Positions 34,665-40,979 of a stretch of DNA of 41,568 nucleotides are shown here, piece after piece. The number at the start of each line of letters is the position of its first letter. The stretch's first letter is position 1. The stretch is from Candidatus Omnitrophota bacterium (GTDB lineage: Bacteria; Omnitrophota; Gorgyraeia; JAFGIU01), in the NCBI GenBank assembly GCA_016929445.1, contig JAFGIU010000131.1, positions 1-41,568 of the forward strand, written 5' to 3'. Under the pieces are notes generated by a model that worked only from the letters and a program-made list of their open reading frames with translations, ran no database searches and was not told the DNA's origin. The translations under genes and the position numbers were made by a program.

Positions 34665-35594
34665 TTAAGAACCCGGGTTTTCGTCAGTTGTCTTCATTTC
34701 GAGGTTGCGGGTACTGTCCACATCCGCTGGAGAGACACTGAGGTCCTTAAGCGCCCCCTGTTCTTCGTAGGATCTGACCTGAAGGATGGCAAACTGAGTG
34801 AGGCGGTGCTTGGGATAGCGGCTGAGCAGAGTCTTGTAGAGCTGCACAGCCCGGTCCATGTCCTGGAATTTTTGCTGGTAGATGAGGGCTGCCGTGAAGA
34901 GGCTCAGCGGAGCGCGGTCGGACTCGGGATATTCGTTGGCCACGCTCATGTGTGTGTTGAGAGCATTGGCCCAGTCTCCCTCGCTTTCATAGGCCCAGGC
35001 TTTGAATCCGTATGCGTGAGCTTTGAAATTGCCGCTGGATGAATCCTCCGCCCTCTTATCGTAGCCTTTGAGAGCTTTTTCATAGGCGGCCCTGGCTTCC
35101 TCGATCTGCCCGCGTCTCTTGTATCCCTCGGCAATATAAATAGGGACCTGCAAGCCCTTAAGCGTGTCGCCGTAGTAAAGAACGAGATTTTCGTAGCTTT
35201 CGACTGCCTTGTCCCAGTGGTTCTCCAGTTCGTGAGTGCGCCCGATAATAAAGTAGGCCTCGGAGCTTAAGCGCCGGTCTTTCGAATAGTTCTGCAGGAC
35301 TTTGCCGTAGGCTTCCCGGGCTTTTTCCAGATCCAGTTGGCGGAGGTATACCGTGGCAATATTGAATTGCGCTTGGGCCGCAAGTTTGCTCCCCGGTGCT
35401 TTGTCCAAGACTTTTTGGTAGGCCTGGACCACGTTTTCCCACGCTTCCGCGGGCACGAGTTTCGGATCCCCTTGAATAAACCGGGATTCTTGCCTGGCTT
35501 CCCACATGAGCCTCTCTGCCTGGTAGTCCCCTCCGCAGCCGCTGAGTCCGAGGCTACTAATGATTAGGATGCTAAGAGTAGTGATCAATCGCAT
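34665..35594 (-). CDS. TPR-repeat lipoprotein, 309 aa
   Basis: The start ATG at 35594 has GGAGG eight bases upstream; the longer frame to 35657 is not supported. The signal peptide ends in the lipobox GLSGC (Cys at about 20). The rest is a run of tetratricopeptide-like helix pairs (LAAQAQFNIATVYLRQ, AEGYKRRGQIEEARAAYEKA, APLSLFTAALIYQQK) resembling BamD-like or YbgF-like envelope proteins. Within an exosortase operon such TPR lipoproteins are often thought to help polysaccharide or protein export; the role here is inferred. The tail is polar and probably disordered. Confidence 0.85.
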   Translation of the reverse strand: MRLITTLSILIISSLGLSGCGGDYQAERLMWEARQESRFIQGDPKLVPAEAWENVVQAYQKVLDKAPGSKLAAQAQFNIATVYLRQLDLEKAREAYGKVLQNYSKDRRLSSEAYFIIGRTHELENHWDKAVESYENLVLYYGDTLKGLQVPIYIAEGYKRRGQIEEARAAYEKALKGYDKRAEDSSSGNFKAHAYGFKAWAYESEGDWANALNTHMSVANEYPESDRAPLSLFTAALIYQQKFQDMDRAVQLYKTLLSRYPKHRLTQFAILQVRSYEEQGALKDLSVSPADVDSTRNLEMKTTDENPGS

Positions 35595-35607
35595 TGGAAA
35601 AACCTCC

Positions 35608-36480
35608 TCAGCCCTGTTCTCCTGCATCCCGGGCGACCAGGAGCAGAAGAGCGGCACTCATTACGACAACAAAATCCACGACCACGGTCAATATCAGTGA
35701 AGCGGCATGCACCCAGAGCATGGTCTCCGGAACCGTATGGTTCATGAGAAGCACGAGGTTGCGGCGCAGCTGGAAGACTGGAAAAAGTAGAAATGTCGGT
35801 AAGACCACGAGCAGAAGGGTCGGGAGCCACAGCCGGCGCGCAGACTGGAGAGCACGCCCCACGCTTGGCAGAAAACGGCGGTCCCCGTAAAGATACGTGG
35901 GAATAAAATAGATCATGGCCGATTCAAAAACCAAAGCCACAAAAACGGAGATCCAGAATATACCGGTTTGCATGGTTGCCACCCCACCGGGCAGATTCCG
36001 GGCCCAGAGGTGGCCGACGAGTTTGCTGGCCAGCAAGCCTCCGAATTTGAAGATGCCGTTAATCAGAAGAAAATGAAAGATCCAGAGTGCAAATAACGGG
36101 ACATAGATTCGGATAGATTCGGTGAAGCTTTTCCAGGGATGAGGGAGGCGTTCGCTGTGGCTGTCCCGGAGCATCAGAATGGCTGTTGCAGTGAGAAGCA
36201 GGCCCAGTGTGGCTGAGATAACGGAATACCCCACGCCGTACATCTTGGGTATCACAACAAAATTAGCCGGGTAATGGAGATAGGCCTCGCCGAAAAATGC
36301 GCGAACCACCGGAGCCAACACAGTGGAAACCGGGGCCTGCGGGGCAAGATAGATGAGCGTCAGAAGGATTCCGTCCGCCAGTCCAACAATCAAGAAGGGA
36401 AGCAGGAGAGAGGGGTGCTTGCGAACTTCACTCTCAAGAATTCCCCAAATACGACGTACTGTACGATAGCTACGAATCAT
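35608..36480 (-). CDS. Multi-spanning membrane protein of unknown function, 290 aa
   Basis: Start ATG 36480 has AGGGAG just upstream; the in-frame ATG at 36492 lacks a site. After a basic start (MIRSYRTVRRIW) about six hydrophobic helices follow, including LLLPFLIVGLADGILLTLIYL and LTVVVDFVVVMSAALLLLV. No known family was recognised, and no catalytic motif is seen. It lies between the PEP-CTERM lipoprotein and the TPR lipoprotein, in the operon that ends with exosortase, so a role in this pathway is possible. Confidence 0.75.
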   Translation of the reverse strand: MIRSYRTVRRIWGILESEVRKHPSLLLPFLIVGLADGILLTLIYLAPQAPVSTVLAPVVRAFFGEAYLHYPANFVVIPKMYGVGYSVISATLGLLLTATAILMLRDSHSERLPHPWKSFTESIRIYVPLFALWIFHFLLINGIFKFGGLLASKLVGHLWARNLPGGVATMQTGIFWISVFVALVFESAMIYFIPTYLYGDRRFLPSVGRALQSARRLWLPTLLLVVLPTFLLFPVFQLRRNLVLLMNHTVPETMLWVHAASLILTVVVDFVVVMSAALLLLVARDAGEQG

Positions 36481-36500
36481 GATCTCCCTCATTAATAGTT

Positions 36501-36522
36501 GACAGGGCGCATGCGCCCTGTC
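36501..36522. repeat. Perfect 22-base palindrome
   Basis: The sequence reads the same on both strands: arms GACAGGGCGCA and its complement, 11 bp each. It lies just before the start of the membrane protein gene (36480), after the PEP-CTERM lipoprotein gene. It could be a REP-like element, a hairpin in the transcript or a protein site. Confidence 0.75.
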
Positions 36523-36548
36523 TCTACACCTCAGACCGACGATATCGC

Positions 36549-36577
36549 GTGCGACATTGCCCCCACAAGGGTCGCAC
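36549..36577 (-). repeat. Second inverted repeat after the PEP-CTERM lipoprotein gene
   Basis: Seven-base arms GTGCGAC/GTCGCAC surround a 15-base loop, starting 17 bases past the stop codon. There is no T-run, so it is probably an mRNA-stabilising or attenuating hairpin rather than a terminator. Confidence 0.55.
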
Positions 36578-36594
36578 AAAGTGCTGCAGACTGG

Positions 36595-36978
36595 TTATCG
36601 TTGCTGCTTGCGCCGCTTGCGGGCCAATGCCAGCGCACCGGCCCCGAGCAGTAATAATGAAGCGGGCTCGGGATTGGTGACCACGTCCCGCTCACCGGTA
36701 AGGCTTGCAAGGCTTTGTGTGCCGCCTCCGGTCGCGCCGGGTTCATCACTGGATCCGGTGCCGGTGAAAGAGTCTTCCTCCGTGGATCCGTTACCAGGAG
36801 GAGGTGTGTAAGAATCCCCGCCCGGTCCATAGCTGGTTTCGAAATAGCCCACTGTCCCGGCGGCCACCGCAGCAGAGGTCAAATCTCCGGAAACAGAGCT
36901 TCCTCCGCCGCCCTTGCAAGCGCCCAGAGTCAAAGGCAGAGCGAACACCAATAGTATGTATTTCATCCGAACAGGCAT
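36595..36978 (-). CDS. PEP-CTERM protein that also carries a lipoprotein signal, 127 aa
   Basis: The C-terminus is a textbook PEP-CTERM sorting tail: NPEPASLLLLGAGALALARKRRKQQR (PEP motif, helix, basic end; given in pieces: PEPAS, LLLLGAGALALA, RKRRK). The N-terminus, MPVRMKYILLVF followed by LGAC, is a lipobox with Cys21. Between them lies low-complexity Gly/Ser/Thr/Pro sequence, which suits a surface stalk. Start ATG 36978 is preferred as GGGGGA lies six bases upstream; an ATG at 36984 is too close to it. It is the first gene after the sigma-54 promoter at 37104-37119 and leads into the exosortase operon. Confidence 0.85.
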   Translation of the reverse strand: MPVRMKYILLVFALPLTLGACKGGGGSSVSGDLTSAAVAAGTVGYFETSYGPGGDSYTPPPGNGSTEEDSFTGTGSSDEPGATGGGTQSLASLTGERDVVTNPEPASLLLLGAGALALARKRRKQQR

Positions 36979-37040
36979 TCTCATTCCCCCATAACACGCT
37001 GTTTAGTCTGAATGTTCAATGAGACTCTAGGCCTTTTTGC

Positions 37041-37056
37041 GCTAGTTGTCTAGCGG
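37041..37056 (-). promoter_or_regulatory. Hairpin in the leader of the PEP-CTERM lipoprotein mRNA
   Basis: Six-base arms CGCTAG/CTAGCG flank a four-base loop, and on the minus strand the stem can be extended by TTG/CAA with one bulge. It lies about 40 bases after the predicted transcription start, so it may affect message stability. Confidence 0.4.
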
Positions 37057-37103
37057 CAAGCCCCAGCAAAAGAAAGTGCTTTTAGCTTGTGTATATGAAT
37101 TGA

Positions 37104-37119
37104 AGCAGATCCCGTGCCA
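37104..37119 (-). promoter_or_regulatory. Sigma-54 (-24/-12) promoter before the PEP-CTERM lipoprotein and exosortase genes
   Basis: On the minus strand the sequence is TGGCACGGGATCTGCT, matching the consensus TGGCACG-N4-TTGCT at all but one position, with GG and GC at the required spacing. The start of transcription would be near 37093, about 115 bases before the ATG at 36978. The nearby NtrC-type regulator is the obvious candidate activator. Confidence 0.8.
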
Positions 37120-37263
37120 GGCCGGAAAATGGAAGATTTGTAACATATTGTAACTATGTAGCTTAGAAACAGGTTTCCGGGAGCATAAAATTTTGGCTTG
37201 CACATTCTAATACATGATGGCTATATTATTCAAATGTTGATAATACTAGACATTGGACTGTTG

Positions 37264-37269
37264 TATAAT
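37264..37269 (+). promoter_or_regulatory. Possible -10 box for the PilZ-acyltransferase genes
   Basis: A perfect TATAAT lies 80 bases upstream of the PilZ ATG. The -35 at the right distance (TAATAC, 37241-37246) is poor, so activator help may be needed. Confidence 0.4.
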
Positions 37270-37348
37270 TGGCACATTCCTCCATTTGTGCGTTTGTGTG
37301 ATACACTTCCGTTGAAAAGAGAAAACCCGGAAAAGGAGAAGCTTTCTG

Positions 37349-37750
37349 ATGGATGAACCTGAGCAAGACTCGCCGCTGGCGGACCGGCGCAAGGCAGACC
37401 GTTTGCCGGCGCCCTTGAGATTGTACTACGAGGTGCTGGACAAGGCAGGCTCGGTCCAGCTGGAGTGCGAGGTGAGAGCCGCGAACCTGAGCGGGTCAGG
37501 ACTGAAATTCCCCTGTCCCAGGTTGCTTGAGACCGGGACACGGCTGAGGGTCCAGATGTGGCTGCCCGGCCAAGAAGAGCCCGTCGTGGCGGGTGCCCTT
37601 GTTGTCTGGAGCCAAGCCCTGACAGATCCGGAAACAGGCAGCCCTGCGGGCGCTGATTTGGGGGTGCACCTTGAGGAAATGCCGCCGGACGCGGCCCACA
37701 GGTATTTCCAGTTTATCTGTGACCAGCTTCTCACCCGGATGGAGGGTTGA
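37349..37750 (+). CDS. PilZ domain protein, 133 aa
   Basis: A PilZ domain with RxxxR at Arg14-Arg18 (RRKADR) and NxSxxG at Asn46-Gly51 (NLSGSG), so c-di-GMP binding is expected. A later beta segment GADLGVHLEEM completes the fold. AAGGAG precedes the ATG. There is no membrane segment. It shares an operon with the FeeM-like acyltransferase, whose ATG lies three bases after this stop, and is divergent from the exosortase operon, suggesting a c-di-GMP input into surface lipid or polysaccharide formation. Confidence 0.87.
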   Translation: MDEPEQDSPLADRRKADRLPAPLRLYYEVLDKAGSVQLECEVRAANLSGSGLKFPCPRLLETGTRLRVQMWLPGQEEPVVAGALVVWSQALTDPETGSPAGADLGVHLEEMPPDAAHRYFQFICDQLLTRMEG

Positions 37751-37752
37751 CC

Positions 37753-38583
37753 ATGGCGTTTGCAGGCCCTTCCGCCTCCGATTCTTCGTGCCGCAAGTTT
37801 CTCAAAAATATTGAGTTCCGCGTGGCTCAAAATGCCGGGGATCTGGAACAGGCCTATGCCCTGGTTCACAAAGAGTACCTGAGCCGGGGCTATACCCATC
37901 CCAGCGATTCCGGAGTCAAGGTCTCCATTTACAACGCGCTTCCCACAACCACCACGTTTGTCGCTGTAGCCGAAGGACAAGTCATCGGGACGGTCAGTTT
38001 GATCGGGGACAGTACCCTGGGCGTTCCGATGGACCGCATCTACAAGCCCGAGTTGGATGAGCTGAGAAGCCGGAATCTGAAATTGGCTGAGGCCTCCATG
38101 CTGGCTGTGCGGAATGACCTCTTCGGCAAGGGGGTGTTCTTAATGCTCAACTCCAAGAAGCTCTCCCTGGTATTCAATCTCTTTAAGCTGGCCTTTGACT
38201 ATATTCACAATGTGGCCGGCTATGATGAGGTGGTGATTGCGGTGAACCCCAAGCATGATCTGGTTTACCGCTTCCTTTTCTTTGAGGAGCTGGGGCCTTT
38301 ACGGTACTACGAGTCGGCCAACGGGGCCCCGGCCATTGCCAAGCATATCAGCGTCCGGCAGGTCCAGGAGCTGAAAGACCAATGCCTGCTCAGCGGCCGG
38401 CGGGGTCTTTACAAGATGTTCTTCGGCCATCAATTCCCCCAAGAGTCTCTCCAACCCACTCCCCTGTTTTCCCAAAGGGAATTTGAGAATTTCTTTGTGC
38501 AAAAGAGCGCTGTCCTGGCCAAGGCCGATCCGGCTCAGTTGGAGCACCTGCGTTCCGTGTATCCCCGGCTCAAGATCGGATAA
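37753..38583 (+). CDS. FeeM-like N-acyltransferase (GNAT-type), 276 aa
   Basis: After a short polar start, the segment FRVAQNAGDLEQAYALVHKEYLSRGY and FVAVAEGQVIGTVSLIGD resemble the N-acyl amino acid synthase FeeM/GNAT group, which includes acyltransferases tied to exosortase/PEP-CTERM loci. The conserved-looking block LAEASMLAVRNDLFGKG and the region DEVVIAVNPKHDLVYRFLFFEELG follow. The C-terminal 60 residues are a non-conserved helical tail. ATG 37753 has GGAGGG six bases upstream; TTG 37747 overlaps the PilZ stop. No membrane segment. Substrate unknown, likely an acyl-ACP and an amine. Confidence 0.7.
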   Translation: MAFAGPSASDSSCRKFLKNIEFRVAQNAGDLEQAYALVHKEYLSRGYTHPSDSGVKVSIYNALPTTTTFVAVAEGQVIGTVSLIGDSTLGVPMDRIYKPELDELRSRNLKLAEASMLAVRNDLFGKGVFLMLNSKKLSLVFNLFKLAFDYIHNVAGYDEVVIAVNPKHDLVYRFLFFEELGPLRYYESANGAPAIAKHISVRQVQELKDQCLLSGRRGLYKMFFGHQFPQESLQPTPLFSQREFENFFVQKSAVLAKADPAQLEHLRSVYPRLKIG

Positions 38584-38625
38584 AGAGTCCAGCCTGGGTG
38601 TTCAGCACCACAGCCAAGCAACTAG

Positions 38626-38645
38626 ATTCCCGCCTGCGCGGGAAT
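38626..38645. repeat. dRS3-like inverted repeat ATTCCC-N8-GGGAAT
   Basis: Perfect six-base arms surround GCCTGCGC, the form of a short intergenic repeat known in Neisseria and many other genomes. A degraded copy (GTGGGGGAATGACA) follows about 20 bases later. It lies after the acyltransferase stop and could act as its 3' hairpin. Confidence 0.6.
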
Positions 38646-38683
38646 GACACTTTCTTGAGTCTGTGGGGGAATGACAAGTCAAA

Positions 38684-38732
38684 GCAAAAAAAAGAAACAG
38701 CCGGCACAATCCTTGAGGATTGCGCCGGCTGT
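38684..38732 (-). terminator. Strong factor-independent terminator after the PEP-CTERM gene
   Basis: A 17-bp stem (38697-38713 with 38716-38732) closes on a tiny loop. On the minus strand it has only a G-U wobble, and it is followed by TTTCTTTTTTTT (38684-38696), so it ends transcripts of the gene at 38782-39939. Confidence 0.92.
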
Positions 38733-38781
38733 TCTTGTACAGAGGGGATAAAACCCTATTGTCTCTTAATGTACTTGCCTA

Positions 38782-39939
38782 TTAGAGGCGGAAGCGATTA
38801 CGGCGTCCGACCAGAGCCGCGCCCAGAAGACCCATGCCAAACAGGGCTGTGGTTGCAGGCTCAGGAATCACCGGGCCACCCTCGAGAGTCGGAGGGGAAC
38901 CTAGTGGCGGATAACCGAAGGTGAATGTCGAAGGATCGTCCACGCCGCCACTTCTGGAATCCGGGTCGCCAAACACGAGGCTTCCCCCAATATCCCAGGT
39001 GCTCTCGCCAAAGAGGCCCAAGCCGCTGCCGGCAAAAGCCTTGAGAGGGCTGTTAATCCCGATGAAGTTGGACTCGCCTTCGATGTAGTACTTGACGCCG
39101 CCGATGATCACGAAGTTAGGCTCATCCACAATGACTCCGCCCACAACGATCGGGGATGCCCAAGACTCATTCAGGAGCATGATGGACCCACCGGCTGTGT
39201 CGTAGGTGAGCTCCAGGAAGAGCTCTTCATTGGGATCGCCTGCAGTGCCCAGGCTGTTGTACAGCCCGTAGTCGCCGTTGGTGGGGTCAAAACCGGCGGT
39301 GGGCAGCGGCAGTGTTCCGCTCGGATCAAAGTCCGGGGTGGTGTCTTCCACCAGCTTCAGGGACCCTGTTCCTGGCACGAAGTTGGTTTGGATATTGCCA
39401 ACCCCAACACCGGGCGTAATGGAGGAGATAATCAGAGAGTTCAGCGTGTAGGTGAGCTGAGAGCTGATATCATCCGGATTGCCCAAGCTGGAGAGGGCCA
39501 AGGTCGGTCCGCCACCCAGGGCGCTGGTCACGGTGCTGACCGTGCCCACTCCAAAAACTTCGAGGCCGCCGTTGGAGGCCAAATAGTCGTTGAAGCGGAC
39601 GATGTCCGCAGCGGAGCCAAAGATGTCGTTCATGGCGACCGGTGCAATGTCGCCAGGACCCATGTGTGTGACAACGGCGCCGCCGCTGATCACCGCGTAG
39701 CGTCCGCCGTCCAGCGGATTGGTCCAGTCCTTGTCAAACCCGAGCGCCCAATTGATGGCACCCCCGCCGATCCATCCGAGCTCAAACTGCCCGATGTCGG
39801 AGGTAAACTTGATATCCTCGCCCGTGAAGTTGGCGCCGATTGCCGAAGAGAGCGGGCTTGCTTGCGCCCCTCCACTTACGGTCAAAGCGACCAAGACAGC
39901 AACGAAGGCAAGGCTTACCTTACCAAATGTTACTTTCAT
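38782..39939 (-). CDS. PEP-CTERM sorting domain protein, 385 aa
   Basis: An N-terminal signal peptide (VSLAFVAVLVALTVSGGAQA) is followed by about 320 residues of Gly/Asn/Asp-rich, beta-type sequence with no recognised domain. The tail VIPEPATTALFGMGLLGAAL then GRRNRFRL is a classic PEP-CTERM signal for exosortase. It should be secreted and processed at the membrane, possibly remaining in the extracellular matrix. AGAGGGGAG precedes the ATG. It starts 21 bases after the sugar transferase gene, so the sigma-54 promoter at 40771-40786 should drive both; a strong terminator follows. Confidence 0.9.
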   Translation of the reverse strand: MKVTFGKVSLAFVAVLVALTVSGGAQASPLSSAIGANFTGEDIKFTSDIGQFELGWIGGGAINWALGFDKDWTNPLDGGRYAVISGGAVVTHMGPGDIAPVAMNDIFGSAADIVRFNDYLASNGGLEVFGVGTVSTVTSALGGGPTLALSSLGNPDDISSQLTYTLNSLIISSITPGVGVGNIQTNFVPGTGSLKLVEDTTPDFDPSGTLPLPTAGFDPTNGDYGLYNSLGTAGDPNEELFLELTYDTAGGSIMLLNESWASPIVVGGVIVDEPNFVIIGGVKYYIEGESNFIGINSPLKAFAGSGLGLFGESTWDIGGSLVFGDPDSRSGGVDDPSTFTFGYPPLGSPPTLEGGPVIPEPATTALFGMGLLGAALVGRRNRFRL

Positions 39940-39960
39940 GTTCGTTCTCCCCTCTGTTGG

Positions 39961-40659
39961 TTATTTAATTCTTACTTCTGCTAAAGTCCGGCCCTTGCCC
40001 AGGAACACACCCAGAATCAAGGTCGCGGTCTTCCAAATGATTTGCAAATCCAAAAGCAGGCACATACGGCGGACGTAGAGAAGATCATAGCGGAGCTTCT
40101 TCTTCACATCCTCAACCGTGCAGTCGTACCGGTAATGAATTTGCGCCAAGCCGGTAAGTCCGGGTTTGACCAAGAGACGCTGATCATAGCTGGGGACCTG
40201 CTTGTTGAGCTCCTCAGCAAAGGCCGGTCTCTCCGGTCTGGGACCTACCAAACTCATACTCCCTTCCAGCACATTGAAGAGCTGGGGAAGTTCGTCCAGG
40301 TGCGTGCGCCGCAGGAAACCGCCGATCCGGGTCACGCGCGGGTCGTCTGTCTGCGCCCACTGAGGCCCGTTGCTTTCTGCATCCACTCGCATGGTCCTGA
40401 ATTTGTAGATGGTGAACTCGGCTCCGCCCTTGCCCAGGCGTGCCTGCTTGTAAAGCACGGGCCCTTGAGAACTGAATTTCACTGCCAAGGCCACCAGCCC
40501 CATCAAAGGTGCTGCCAGGAGAATTCCCATTCCCGCACCCAGGATGTCCAAACCGCGCTTGAGCACCAGACGGACCTGAAGGTTAAGACCCTCCGGATGT
40601 CCGAAGCTCTGCTGCAGTCTGTATAAGGGAGTTTCTCGAAAAGTTAATGCTGCATCCAT
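39961..40659 (-). CDS. Undecaprenyl-phosphate sugar transferase (exopolysaccharide initiation), 232 aa
   Basis: This is a short bacterial sugar transferase: one membrane helix ([30 protein letters not shown] split across residues 33-62), then the catalytic core with [27 protein letters not shown], and GLTGLAQI. Such enzymes move a sugar-1-phosphate onto undecaprenyl phosphate to start exopolysaccharide or glycan repeat units. It lacks the long multi-helix N-terminal part of WbaP/WcaJ. The gene is next to a PEP-CTERM gene and a family 2 glycosyltransferase, the usual exosortase/EPS setting. Confidence 0.93.
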   Translation of the reverse strand: MDAALTFRETPLYRLQQSFGHPEGLNLQVRLVLKRGLDILGAGMGILLAAPLMGLVALAVKFSSQGPVLYKQARLGKGGAEFTIYKFRTMRVDAESNGPQWAQTDDPRVTRIGGFLRRTHLDELPQLFNVLEGSMSLVGPRPERPAFAEELNKQVPSYDQRLLVKPGLTGLAQIHYRYDCTVEDVKKKLRYDLLYVRRMCLLLDLQIIWKTATLILGVFLGKGRTLAEVRIK

Positions 40660-40979
40660 GCTGGACTTCTACTCCTCGCTAACGGGTTTCAAACGACTTT
40701 GTTTCAGTATGAGATCAATCATAGGGTCGTACTCAGGCACAGCATCTCTGAATGAGTACCCCATATACCTAGCAGCTTGTATGCCAATGCCCGGCGACCC
40801 AAAACGGGCAACTTATTTCACTCTATAACCTGTTGTTTAACTTAGAGTTAGGTGTTATTCTGATCGTATTCTTACGTACAATTTACCAATTTTACAAAGA
40901 AACACTGCATGACTTCGGAGCTCCATTACGGATCGTGTTGTCTGAGCGCCTCACTTCGGGAGTTTGGAGTCTGAATCCT
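40660..40979. other. 320-base spacer with a sigma-54 promoter
   Basis: No gene is seen. Besides the -24/-12 promoter (40771-40786), there is AACAGGTT on the minus strand (40827-40834), a TGCCCG/CGGGCA inverted repeat (40788-40810) directly upstream of the promoter, and ACTCTA/TAGAGT arms around 40818-40846. Confidence 0.6.
40771..40786 (-). promoter_or_regulatory. Sigma-54 (-24/-12) promoter before the sugar transferase and PEP-CTERM genes
   Basis: On the minus strand TGGCATACAAGCTGCT keeps the invariant GG and GC at the correct spacing and most other consensus bases. The start would lie near 40760, about 100 bases before the sugar transferase ATG at 40659. Confidence 0.7.

Larger units (their letters stand above)
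36985..37348. other. AT-rich divergent control region between the exosortase operon and the PilZ-FeeM pair
   Basis: This 364-base spacer has no gene. It holds the minus-strand -24/-12 promoter (37104-37119) and upstream of it TTGTAAC repeated at a 10-base interval (37138-37144 and 37148-37154), the GAAAC-AG-GTTTC inverted repeat (37166-37177) containing AACAGGTT, and a CGCTAG/CTAGCG hairpin (37041-37056) in the leader. On the plus strand there is a TATAAT at 37264-37269. Confidence 0.6.

Noticed and set aside
37270-37285. TGGCAC on the plus strand before the PilZ gene as a third sigma-54 promoter
   Set aside because: The required GC at the -12 position is missing (CC instead), so the match is only half a site.
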